This document shows positions 40,477-49,128 of a stretch of DNA of 64,000 nucleotides, piece by piece. Position 1 is the first letter of the stretch; the number at the start of each line of letters is the position of its first letter. The notes beneath the pieces were generated by a model, which ran no database searches, had not been told where the DNA came from, and saw only the letters and a program-made list of their open reading frames with translations. Position numbers and translations under genes: made by a program. Source of the stretch: Tritrichomonas foetus (taxonomy: Eukaryota > Parabasalia > Tritrichomonadida > Tritrichomonadidae). The stretch is from the NCBI GenBank assembly GCA_001839685.1, contig MLAK01000562.1, positions 1 to 64,000 on the forward strand, in the 5' to 3' direction.

Positions 40477-42060
40477 TTTTTCTCCAAGAGGAACTGAAGT
40501 TAAGCCAATAAATGAAGTGTTCTTTGGTTTCTTTCAATTTATCTCAAAATAATTCGAATTAATTTCAGAATGATTTTAGAAATTGTTCAATTATTCAATG
40601 CGATAATAAATTTTAATTCTGAATGTTATTCAAATATTTTCAATGAAGATTTTCCCAAAATCAAAGTCATAAATAGATAATTCAATTATTTCCATTTATG
40701 CATTGAAATAAATTTTATATTGAGACATTTTGAATGTAATGCGACCTCGTTTTTAAAACCTATTTACTTCAAAATTATTTTTTATTTAGGATCTTTATGA
40801 AAAAGTTGTTTAAGGATAGACAATCCTATTCCAAAGGTTTGAATAATTATGCGCTTACTTTTTCAATATCGGTAGCCTATCCTACTTCTGAATTTGATTT
40901 GGTGTTTGTGAGTGTGAATATTTCTATTAAAGCGATTTAAAGACACTATAAGTGTACAATATCATACATCAAATGTATTACTTGATAAATCTCAATGACA
41001 GTAAAGATAGAAATTGGGTTTTTTTCTGAGTGAGATTATTCAATATTTAGGCCAAATGTGAAGGGGATAATAATTTTCAATAAATTGAATAAAATCGAAA
41101 ATAATTTTACAACCCCCTCACATTCAATCTTTGTATGTGTTTTGAATTGATAAAAACCTCTCAAAAATCTAGATTTTTAGAGAAAAATCAGTATTTCCCT
41201 GTTCTGGAAGTTCTTTTTCCATTTGCACTTTGGCAATTCGATTTGCTATATTTTATTCATTACTTTTCAGACGGTGCTTGAGTTCACCAAACTAATAAAA
41301 AATGTTGGTCTAAAATGTTGTTGTTTCATAATATATTGTCAATAATCCTTTTTCCTTCTCATAAAAGAGTTGTTTGATATTTTTATCTCGCAATTTGGCT
41401 CATTATGAATCATTACTGGCTTTTTTTTATTTTTTCTGCGTGTGATTTCATGAATGTTTAAGGAAATTATAACTTGTTTCAAATATATTCAATATTCTTA
41501 TCATTTTGTGATCATTTCAAAAAAATTATTAATTGTCAAAAAAAGTGGGATTCCTTTCTTTATTGACTTGAACAAGTTCTTAAATGCGCATTCATTCACT
41601 TTTTACTATTTCGTGATAAATTCATCAATACTATTTGATCAATAATCAATATCTTATTTTTAAATGCATGAACGCTATTCGAATTCTCTTTTATAAAAAG
41701 TCAAAAAAGTTATATAGTATATCTAAAGTGTCATTCACAAAGACTTAGCCAAAAAATCTGTGTAGTCTGAGATGATTTTTAATCATTTTCACTTTTTCAG
41801 AAAACATTTTCCAAGAAGTCTCAATTTTGGGAAACGCCAATTTTTTTGAAGTACTTAAATTAAGAGTGTTAATTGTGGAGAGTTTAATTGGAGAAAAAAA
41901 CAATAAACCAAGTGTATTCAGATCTCTCCAAAATTCTTCTCCTTTTTATATTATTTTTTTCACATGAAAGACTGTCTTTCAGGCAACAAATTTGCCCAGA
42001 ATCTGGCAATAATAAACTTTTTCTGTGAAATTTTAGAACTTGTAATAATTCATTTTTTTT
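40477..42060. other. Divergent intergenic region of 1.6 kb
   Basis: A long gene-poor stretch between the Myb gene and the broken DUF3447 gene. Open frames within it are short and of non-protein composition. It contains the imperfect hairpin at 41054-41125. Confidence 0.5.
41054..41125. repeat. Imperfect hairpin of about 70 bases
   Basis: AATGTGAAGGGG on the left pairs with CCCCCTCACATT on the right (11 of 12). Further in, AATAATTTTC pairs with GAAAATAATT (9 of 10). A small internal loop separates the two stems and an AT-rich loop of about 20 bases closes it. Confidence 0.45.
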
Positions 42061-43524
42061 ATGGAGGTCCAATGTTATAAGTTCATATACTTTCAAAATG
42101 TTATTGAAATTGAAGAGTATATGGGTGATTATTTTTGCTTTGATACTAATGGGCATTTTTCTCATTATATCGATATTCATGGGAACTTCAAAGATAACAA
42201 AGGAGTTCAAATTATAAAATCATTCCAAAAAGCACTTGACAAACCAGAGATATTTGAGAATTATTTCTCGCACTTCATCCCACTAATCGGCAAAGATACA
42301 TTTGTCAGAAATATTATTAGATTTATGAAAATAAGACCAAACAAAAGGATGATATATTATTCAATTCTAGAGAAGTTAAGAAACATTGATATAGAATACT
42401 GGAATATTTACGAAACATTGATCAAATCACAAGAATATCAATTTAAGAAAGAAGATGACTCTCCTATTATCCAAATATTAATGAGAGATGATGTAGAAGA
42501 ATTCCAAAAGATAATTCTGAATGAAAAAATTGATCTAAATGTGGAATTTAAGCATAAAAATCATACATATATTGAATTATGTTGTTTATTTGGTGCAGTT
42601 AAGTGTTTTAAACATTTAATGAATTTAAATCCAAGACCTTTAGTAAGAGGAGATGCTTTCTTTCATTGTTATCCATCATCAACATGTGCTGTTATTGGTG
42701 GATCAGAAGAAATATATGATTTATTAATAGAAAATGGTTTTACACCTGAAGATCCGTTGTTTGATCTCAATTTAAGCATTGTATTTCATAGATATAATTT
42801 ATATGATAAACTTAAAAAACTATTCCAAGATGATGATATGTACTCTCTGGTGAATGTAATGGTTCAAAATGAGTTTTATCATGGTATGAATGATTTTGAT
42901 TATTTTTGTCCAACACTATTATTAGAAATTGCTTGTAGCTCACATTCAACAGAATTTGTTCAATATTTGATGACAAAATATAAAAATTTTCTTCATCCGT
43001 CTGTCGCTTTCTTCATCACAGTTCATAATAATTTTAATGATCTTGCTAAAATGATATTGAATCAATATAAAAACAAAATAAATTTCAATGCAAGATTTGA
43101 TGTTCATGTTTGTGCTACAATCACCAATGTAGATTTACTGACAGAAAGTATTCGAGTTAAGAACAATGAAATGTTTGAATTGATAAATTCATTGAATAAA
43201 ATCGATATTTCACAAAGTCATGCATATGTATCATTTTTGGGAGAACAATTATCGAATGAAGATATAGTACTATGCGCAATAAAGGAAAATAATCTTCAAA
43301 TCCTTGAACATTTGGTAAGATATAATTGTTTTGATATCAATCAATTCAGGTATGTGAAATCAAATGAATTCATGAATCCATTAATTTTGGCCATTCATCG
43401 AAACAGTAAAGATATCATCAAAATCCTGTTAAATCACCCGAACATTGATATTAACAAAACATTTTCATATAATGGTGCATTTTTTTCTCCTTTAATCAAA
43501 GCAATAAACATCGGAAATATTTAA
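42061..43524 (+). CDS. DUF3447/ankyrin-repeat protein, cut by an in-frame TAA
   Basis: This 487-codon frame has the same plan as the intact DUF3447 gene at 11878. An N-terminal helical region is followed by degenerate ankyrin repeats, including ELCCLFGAVKCFKHLMNLNP (about 167-186), TCAVIGGSEEIYDLLIENGF, and a later typical repeat, NPLILAIHRNSKDIIKILLN. It ends ...INIGNI, then TAA at 43522-43524. The same frame continues at once with IMNTLVNTGKLKIPKSVNIH. In an ankyrin repeat the stop position would be Glu or Lys, one base away from TAA. The truncated product would lose only part of the last repeats. The start context (T run before ATG) is ordinary. Confidence 0.7.
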   Translation: MEVQCYKFIYFQNVIEIEEYMGDYFCFDTNGHFSHYIDIHGNFKDNKGVQIIKSFQKALDKPEIFENYFSHFIPLIGKDTFVRNIIRFMKIRPNKRMIYYSILEKLRNIDIEYWNIYETLIKSQEYQFKKEDDSPIIQILMRDDVEEFQKIILNEKIDLNVEFKHKNHTYIELCCLFGAVKCFKHLMNLNPRPLVRGDAFFHCYPSSTCAVIGGSEEIYDLLIENGFTPEDPLFDLNLSIVFHRYNLYDKLKKLFQDDDMYSLVNVMVQNEFYHGMNDFDYFCPTLLLEIACSSHSTEFVQYLMTKYKNFLHPSVAFFITVHNNFNDLAKMILNQYKNKINFNARFDVHVCATITNVDLLTESIRVKNNEMFELINSLNKIDISQSHAYVSFLGEQLSNEDIVLCAIKENNLQILEHLVRYNCFDINQFRYVKSNEFMNPLILAIHRNSKDIIKILLNHPNIDINKTFSYNGAFFSPLIKAINIGNI

Positions 43525-43527
43525 ATA

Positions 43528-43803
43528 ATGAATACTTTGGTCAACACTGGAAAATTAAAAATACCAAAATCAGTAAATATTCACAAATTAGTCGAAAAAA
43601 GCAAGAACAAAGAATCAATACTAAATTTATTACATAATATTCACATCGAAGATTTTCCAATTCATGTTGAAACCAAAACACTAGCTCCAATGATGATGGA
43701 AGAGGAAAAAGAAACAGAATCACAGAAAAGAAAACGAAATATTTTCAAGCATGCAAATCTTCCTTTGGTTAAAATGTTGCATGATATTCAATTTGATTCA
43801 TGA
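43528..43803 (+). pseudogene. Detached C-terminal end of the DUF3447 gene
   Basis: These 91 codons continue the previous frame after one stop codon and one ATA. They start in the middle of an ankyrin repeat (IMNTLVNTGKLKI) and end with a basic stretch (ETESQKRKRNIFKHA). An ATG is available for separate translation, but the product would begin inside a repeat, so this is best seen as a severed tail. Confidence 0.6.
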
Positions 43804-44204
43804 ATGTGAATCTAATATTCATAATTGACAATTCAACATAATAAAAGAGTCAACTCATTCATAAAAGTGATGAATTTCATGATACAAAAATTATCATATT
43901 TTTTATTCCAACATCTCAATCAATGTTTCGAACGAGATGATTTTCATACCTATTGAATAGTTTTATCTTTGATTGATCTCCTCAAAAATGAAAAGTTATG
44001 TTTTCTCTTCCTTCTCATTAATGGAGCAACAATATTTTATCAAAGAATCAATAAATTTGTGTTGTCAAAAGTCAGAAGAATGAATAACTGTGTTGTTTTT
44101 GAATATGTATAATTTACTACATTAATCCATAATTCCAAGTTGTTTTGATGAAATATGAAAATAATATTTTTATCAAATTAACTTTTATTCAAAAAACAAC
44201 TTTT
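43804..44204. other. Convergent intergenic region, no gene seen
   Basis: About 400 bases of AT-rich 3' sequence between converging genes. Nothing recognisable was found. Confidence 0.5.
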
Positions 44205-45203
44205 TTATAATTTTTTGGACCTGTTTAACATATTCGCTGGTGGTCCACTCTTTTCAAGAATGTTATCTATTTCATTCCCTTTTCCTATTGGATGTACAAT
44301 TCGCCTCTCCAACGGTTTTATTTGATTAAATGTGCAAACAAGATTTTGATCTATTTTCATAACTGTTCCGTCGTTTCCAACTGGATCTCCATAAATTGGT
44401 GCGCTAAAAATTGTGACCACACAACGATCAGGTTCGAAAGGAAATTCTAATCCTCCATCGACATTTTGGTGAGATCTCAAAATGATATCTAAATCATTTT
44501 CATCAAGAAATTTATGTGCTTGTGTTGGTCCATAAACGTACGAATGTCCACGTGGATTTGGTCCCCAGTCTTCAGCCAGTGAATCAGGATCTGACCACAT
44601 TAAGTCTTCCAATGGTTTTTCAACAATTGGAATTGGTCGCTCAATTGAATCAAAATATTTGATATTCATAATATCAGGTGAAATTCCTGCATGTGCAGCA
44701 AATATTTTTTCGCCGACTATTGCGGCAATCGGAAAAACCGAAAAAACGTCATTAAAGACATTCCATAGTCTTGGGGAGTATCTACTGACACACTCTGTCT
44801 TAAAGCCGTGAAATTCATTGACATCTGCGCATTCATGATTTCCCCTCAATAAAAATATGTGGTTGGGAAATAAAATTTTATATACAAGCAATAGAGTAAT
44901 CGTTTCTATGCTTTGTGTACCACGGTCAACGTAATCTCCGAGAAATAGATATTGCTGATCTGGTGGATGGCCATTTGCTTCGAATATTCTGAGTAAATCG
45001 TAAAATTGACCATGAATATCACCAACTACATTCAACGGCGGGGCAATTCTGACAATAACGGGCTCGTTTGAAATTGCATCTTTGGCATGTTGGCAGATCA
45101 TGACGAGCATTTGTTGCGTAATTCGAACAAACGTACCTGGTTTTCTTTGTTTGGCTTGTAGCAGTCTTTTTAGAATATCGAGAAGCTGCTCATGCGTATT
45201 CAT
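44205..45203 (-). CDS. PP1-type serine/threonine phosphatase
   Basis: The protein has 332 residues from the first ATG; a TTG one codon earlier opens the frame. It is a PPP-family phosphatase with all metal and catalytic motifs: GDIHG (61-65), GDYVDRG (89-95), RGNHE (120-124) and HAG (171-173). LMWSDPD (about 201-207) and RSHQ (His245) complete the site. The sequence is closer to PP1 than to PP2A. The beta12-beta13 loop, SAPNYCGE in standard PP1, reads SAPIYGDP (267-274). The Asn is replaced by Ile and the Cys by Gly, while the Tyr is kept. This loop contacts natural toxin inhibitors and substrates, so the enzyme may be atypical in inhibition. The regulatory partner is unknown. Confidence 0.92.
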   Translation of the reverse strand: MNTHEQLLDILKRLLQAKQRKPGTFVRITQQMLVMICQHAKDAISNEPVIVRIAPPLNVVGDIHGQFYDLLRIFEANGHPPDQQYLFLGDYVDRGTQSIETITLLLVYKILFPNHIFLLRGNHECADVNEFHGFKTECVSRYSPRLWNVFNDVFSVFPIAAIVGEKIFAAHAGISPDIMNIKYFDSIERPIPIVEKPLEDLMWSDPDSLAEDWGPNPRGHSYVYGPTQAHKFLDENDLDIILRSHQNVDGGLEFPFEPDRCVVTIFSAPIYGDPVGNDGTVMKIDQNLVCTFNQIKPLERRIVHPIGKGNEIDNILEKSGPPANMLNRSKKL

Positions 45204-45410
45204 CAATTTTTAATAAAAAAATTGCAACTTTTTCAATAGGTGATTTGAGAACAAAGAAAAATAAAATATAGAATAGTTTTAACGAGAATTGATGCATCAA
45301 TATTTGACAAATGTCAAATTCAAGAATGGCATTAATTAAACGAGCCAAAGAACAGATGATGATTTTTACTATATATCATGATCAATATTTTCCTCACTAT
45401 GGAATGAATA

Positions 45411-46883
45411 TTATGGATATCCTAAAATTGATGCATCATTATTATTTTCCTCTTCTTCTGATGTTTCTGATGATGATGATGATGATGATGCAGAAATTGG
45501 GGAGAAGTTAATCATATTATTTGCATCATTATCACATGGTTGGTTCTTTAGTTTACTTTCATTGTGCTTTTTATTGTCTTCTATTAATATATTGTAACAT
45601 TTCTCGCACACCTTTACAGGTTTATTCATTGAAATGTTATACATGTATGCATGATATGTTAAACACTTCTTGCAGAGTATTCCACCGCAATTCCTGCAAT
45701 GGTGTTTTCTAATTATAACAGAAAATTGTTTATTGCATGAAAGACATCTCATTGCTGTATTATCTGGAATCCAAATTGGTGCTTCTTTATATGATGGAAT
45801 AATCATATGATTTCTTGATTCGATGATTACTGAATTAATACTATCAGCCCAAGAATCTCTTTCATGAATATTTCTAAACAAGAGTGTAAAAGACTTTCTT
45901 GGAGCATAGAAATTAATGGTGGGCAATCTATTTTGTGTTTGTGGTTCGATTCTAATATAGCAATTTCGATAGGCGCGAGGTGTCGTATATTTACCAGCTA
46001 ATACTTGAGCATAAACGAATATATCCGAAAATAGAAATATTACTCTATCTGAAAGTACTTTTCTACATTGTTTAATAGCTTTCCCTTCACGAATAAAAAG
46101 TCGTCCATTCACCACAATTGGAAATGGCTCCCTTAAAAATAACTTACTTATTTGTTCTAATTTTCGTATGGATTCAAATGCTGCTGTTAGGCTCTCATTT
46201 GTTTTGATGAAATCTTTAAGAGAATTATTTAATTGTGGATCAAAAGAAGGAGGACAATTCTGAATCAGTACTTCGGCTAATTCTGATGAAAACTGCTGCC
46301 AAATGATTGGAAATTTGAAATCTTGAATTAATGGATTTAATCTTTCATCGTGATTGTTTTTGTTTTGATATTCTATTGATAATTGAATGATATGTTCTTC
46401 AACCCTCATATATTGGAAATTATATGATTTATGTGCTTCAAATATGCATATAGAATGGGTTAACGTTTCTATAAATTCAATAATACATACTGATGAATGA
46501 ATTTTTAATATTTTATCTAATTTTTCGAGAACAATTTCGTGTTCATGTTTCAATTTTCTTATTGGTGATAAAAGTACTGAAGGAATAGTATGGTAAGATG
46601 ATCCAATCAGTTCAACTAGGAGATCAATTAGTATATTGATTTTTTTCATAAAAGTCCTCTCAAAGCATAAAAAATCTATCATGGGAAGAATGCAATTCGG
46701 CTGAATCAACAAAGCATCAATAAGCTCAGTTTCATTCGGATCATTAATTCCAATTTCAGCACAAATGAATTTTTTCGGCTGTATATATAAAGTGAATGGT
46801 GGACTATCAGGCAATGAATCTTCATTTTCTTTTAGGCATATTCCTGTGGAACATAAAGGGAATGAATAATTTGGTATAATCAT
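45411..46883 (-). CDS. DH-PH-FYVE Rho guanine-nucleotide exchange factor (FGD-like)
   Basis: The 490-residue protein shows three domains in order. A helical DH-like region lies at about 65-250, a PH domain at about 255-355 (opening VNGRLFIREGKAIK and closing with a helix containing ERDSWADSI), and a FYVE zinc finger at about 369-433. The FYVE finger has WIPD (371-374), RKHHCR (392-397) and eight zinc ligands at Cys380, 383, 396, 399, 404, 407, 426 and 429. The RVC motif reads KVC (424-426). FYVE domains bind PI3P on endosomes; DH-PH pairs activate Rho-family GTPases. The C-terminus is Ser/Glu/Asn low complexity. The DH domain is the weakest call, judged from helix pattern only. Convergence with FGD1-like proteins of animals is the best parallel. 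Confidence 0.8.
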   Translation of the reverse strand: MIIPNYSFPLCSTGICLKENEDSLPDSPPFTLYIQPKKFICAEIGINDPNETELIDALLIQPNCILPMIDFLCFERTFMKKINILIDLLVELIGSSYHTIPSVLLSPIRKLKHEHEIVLEKLDKILKIHSSVCIIEFIETLTHSICIFEAHKSYNFQYMRVEEHIIQLSIEYQNKNNHDERLNPLIQDFKFPIIWQQFSSELAEVLIQNCPPSFDPQLNNSLKDFIKTNESLTAAFESIRKLEQISKLFLREPFPIVVNGRLFIREGKAIKQCRKVLSDRVIFLFSDIFVYAQVLAGKYTTPRAYRNCYIRIEPQTQNRLPTINFYAPRKSFTLLFRNIHERDSWADSINSVIIESRNHMIIPSYKEAPIWIPDNTAMRCLSCNKQFSVIIRKHHCRNCGGILCKKCLTYHAYMYNISMNKPVKVCEKCYNILIEDNKKHNESKLKNQPCDNDANNMINFSPISASSSSSSSETSEEEENNNDASILGYP

Positions 46884-47383
46884 TTACTGTTGCATAAATT
46901 TTCTGTTCGAAATAAATATAATTGATAAAAAGGACAAATAGAAATATTTAAAAAGTTGAAGGCAAAATACATCACATTCTTCTTTCGAAATCTTGTTTCG
47001 AGGGATCGTTATAAATGAGTCCCCTTGATGTTGATGAGCTATGATAATCCAATTTCAAAATAGTTGCGATCTAATATGAGTAGTAATTACTTGACTAATG
47101 ATAAATGTATTCTTGACATAAAAAGATTGAGTGAGATCAAATGGTTCAGCAGATATTTTTTTGAGGAATATATTTTGATTTGAGAGGGGAAATGCAATGG
47201 GTTTCCAAAAATAATAATCTGTTTTCACACACTTTTATACTAGAAGACTTAGTTTCAGAATTGATAGTTGAAGAAAGATAAATAAAAAATTGATGGTATC
47301 ATTTCGAACTTACAATTGAATATTTGTAAAGCTATCTTAATTTTTCCTTTGGAAAAATTTCTCTAATTTTCATATTTTAAAAT
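46884..47383. other. Divergent intergenic region, no gene seen
   Basis: Five hundred bases between the FGD-like gene and the second Myb gene. It should hold both promoters. No RNA gene, repeat or coding frame was recognised. Confidence 0.5.
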
Positions 47384-47881
47384 ATGAAATCTTCATCACC
47401 AAAATCACCAAGAAAAAGGTTTTCATATGAAGAAGACCAAAAACTTTTATCCCTTGTTGATGAACATGGAGAAAATGATTGGATTTTGGTTGCTTCTAAA
47501 ATGAAGAACCGAGATGCTCGACAGTGTCGTCATCGATTTAAAAACTACTTAGTTGAAAATCATCTATCATTACCTTGGACAGAAGCTGAAGACAACTTTA
47601 TTGTTCAGCAGTTTAGACAAGTTGGGTCTAGATGGGTCTATATTTCAAAAGCTCTTGTTGGACGTACAGGAAATGATGTTAAAAATAGATGGCATAAACA
47701 TCTAAGCAAAAGATTCCAGTCGTTTGACTTCAATAGAGTAATTGCATCCATTTCTTCATCCAACAACAAGACAATTATGCATGAAAATATTGTTGCCGTT
47801 AATGAAAAAGTCGAAGAGCTAATATCAGAAAAGCACACGGGAAAGCAGCATTCAAATTTTCTTCAATTGGTATTGAAGTAA
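47384..47881 (+). CDS. Small R2R3 Myb DNA-binding protein
   Basis: The 165-residue protein consists almost entirely of two Myb repeats. The first is about 10-57 (RKRFSYEEDQKLLSLVDEHG, then ENDWILVASKMKNRDARQCRHRFKNYL). The second is about 62-108 (LPWTEAEDNFIVQQFRQVGS, then RWVYISKALVGRTGNDVKNRWHKHL). The spaced tryptophans are present or replaced by Phe at the usual place. A short Ser-rich tail follows. This compact form matches the small Myb regulators of trichomonads that act on promoters. The target gene cannot be told. Confidence 0.9.
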   Translation: MKSSSPKSPRKRFSYEEDQKLLSLVDEHGENDWILVASKMKNRDARQCRHRFKNYLVENHLSLPWTEAEDNFIVQQFRQVGSRWVYISKALVGRTGNDVKNRWHKHLSKRFQSFDFNRVIASISSSNNKTIMHENIVAVNEKVEELISEKHTGKQHSNFLQLVLK

Positions 47882-48240
47882 ATGAAGATACTCATATTTG
47901 ATGCTACTTTGATAACATTTGATTGTTCAGATCATCCATTGGGATATTTATTACATAGAAAATGGTTATAGTGATATACTATTTTCTTTTACTGTAGATA
48001 CATAATGAATTCATTGCATATATTGTATATGCAAAATATTAAAACGTATATCTAAAATCTTTTGTCATATTTTCAATGATTTTATTCAATGAACACAATG
48101 CCCATTTAAGTGATTTATACTATCAAGAAAATGACAAAAACATAAATGTCTAACACATCACATGTCAGACTGTTCACATTTTTTGAGAGAGTTAACTAAA
48201 ATATTGTTAACATATCTCTAATCAGATTTTTCTCGAAAAC
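47882..48240. other. Intergenic region, no gene seen
   Basis: AT-rich spacer before the bromodomain gene. Nothing recognisable was found. Confidence 0.5.
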
Positions 48241-48714
48241 ATGTGTGAAGGATTTACAGATATTGAATATAAATATTGCAAGCAAATCACCGACAAGCTT
48301 TATCACCACCCTCTCGCCTTACTATTTTTGAAGCCAGTTGATCCAATAACAGACGGATGTCCAGATTATTTTGATGTAATCAAGGAGCCGATGGACCTTC
48401 GAACAGTCAAAGAAAAACTAAACGGATGTAAATATGAATCCTCATTTCAATGGAGAAATGACGTCATGAAAATTTGGGAAAATTCGATTAAATATAATGC
48501 GAAGCACATTTTGATTAAAAAAATCACTGAAAAGCTTAAAAAAATTTCAATAAAAATGATGACGAATATTCCAAAAACTGATGTCGATCTTTGGTATATC
48601 CAATTGCAAGATGCATCTAAAGAATTACAATCATTCTTGAAATATAATCCATCTTCATCATCTGGAATGTCACGTTCAAAGAGCAAGTCATTACACTCAA
48701 ATCCATATAAGTGA
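48241..48714 (+). CDS. Single-bromodomain protein
   Basis: The 157-residue protein is a bromodomain, which binds acetyl-lysine on histones. Visible hallmarks are the first helix (CKQITDKLYHHPLALLFLKP, about 13-32), the ZA loop with PVDP and CPDYFDVIKEPMDLRTVKEKL (about 40-60), and the helix ending in YNAKH. There Asn86 is the residue that contacts acetyl-lysine. The C-terminus (about 130-157) is Ser/Lys-rich with no other domain. Proteins of this small type are common in trichomonads. It may act through partners in chromatin reading (inference). Confidence 0.9.
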   Translation: MCEGFTDIEYKYCKQITDKLYHHPLALLFLKPVDPITDGCPDYFDVIKEPMDLRTVKEKLNGCKYESSFQWRNDVMKIWENSIKYNAKHILIKKITEKLKKISIKMMTNIPKTDVDLWYIQLQDASKELQSFLKYNPSSSSGMSRSKSKSLHSNPYK

Positions 48715-48942
48715 TGTTTTTTGTTAAACTTGACAATTATATTTAAATGTGTGCATATCAAATTCTAATCCAAAATGCTTCAGTGGCATGTATATGAATT
48801 ATTAAAGAAATAATTATTTACACTCAATCACTTCTTTGGTGAATTTTCAAAATCTCTTTCGCAATTTAATTGTCATTGAACTGAATACTCATATTTATTT
48901 GTATTAAATACTCAATACTGTTTGATTTGAAAATATTTCAAA

Positions 48943-49059
48943 ATGAGAAAGATAAACGAGAAAGAAAAATGAGAAAGATGAATGAGAAAGATAAATGAGA
49001 AAGATGAATGAGAAAGATAAATGAGAAAGAAAAATGAGAAAGAAAAATGAGAAAGAAAA
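48943..49059. repeat. Minisatellite, nine 13-bp units
   Basis: Nine head-to-tail copies of ATGAGAAAGATAA and variants (ending GATGA or GAAAA; one begins ACGAG) fill exactly 117 bases. They lie in the 3' region between the convergent bromodomain and WDR17-like genes (48715-49128), which holds nothing else. A looser AATGAAAATGT pair follows directly. Confidence 0.85.
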
Positions 49060-49128
49060 AGCCAATGAAAATGTTAAAGTCAATGAAAATGTCGTTTACA
49101 ATACAAATATAAATCTAATACAATTTAA

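Noticed and set aside
41454..41645. 63-codon frame in the 1.6-kb spacer
   Set aside because: Composition (Phe, Ile, Lys) is that of random AT-rich DNA; nothing else supports it.
41884..42210. 108-codon minus-strand frame over the start of the second DUF3447 gene
   Set aside because: Antisense to a clear ankyrin-family gene; treated as a shadow frame.
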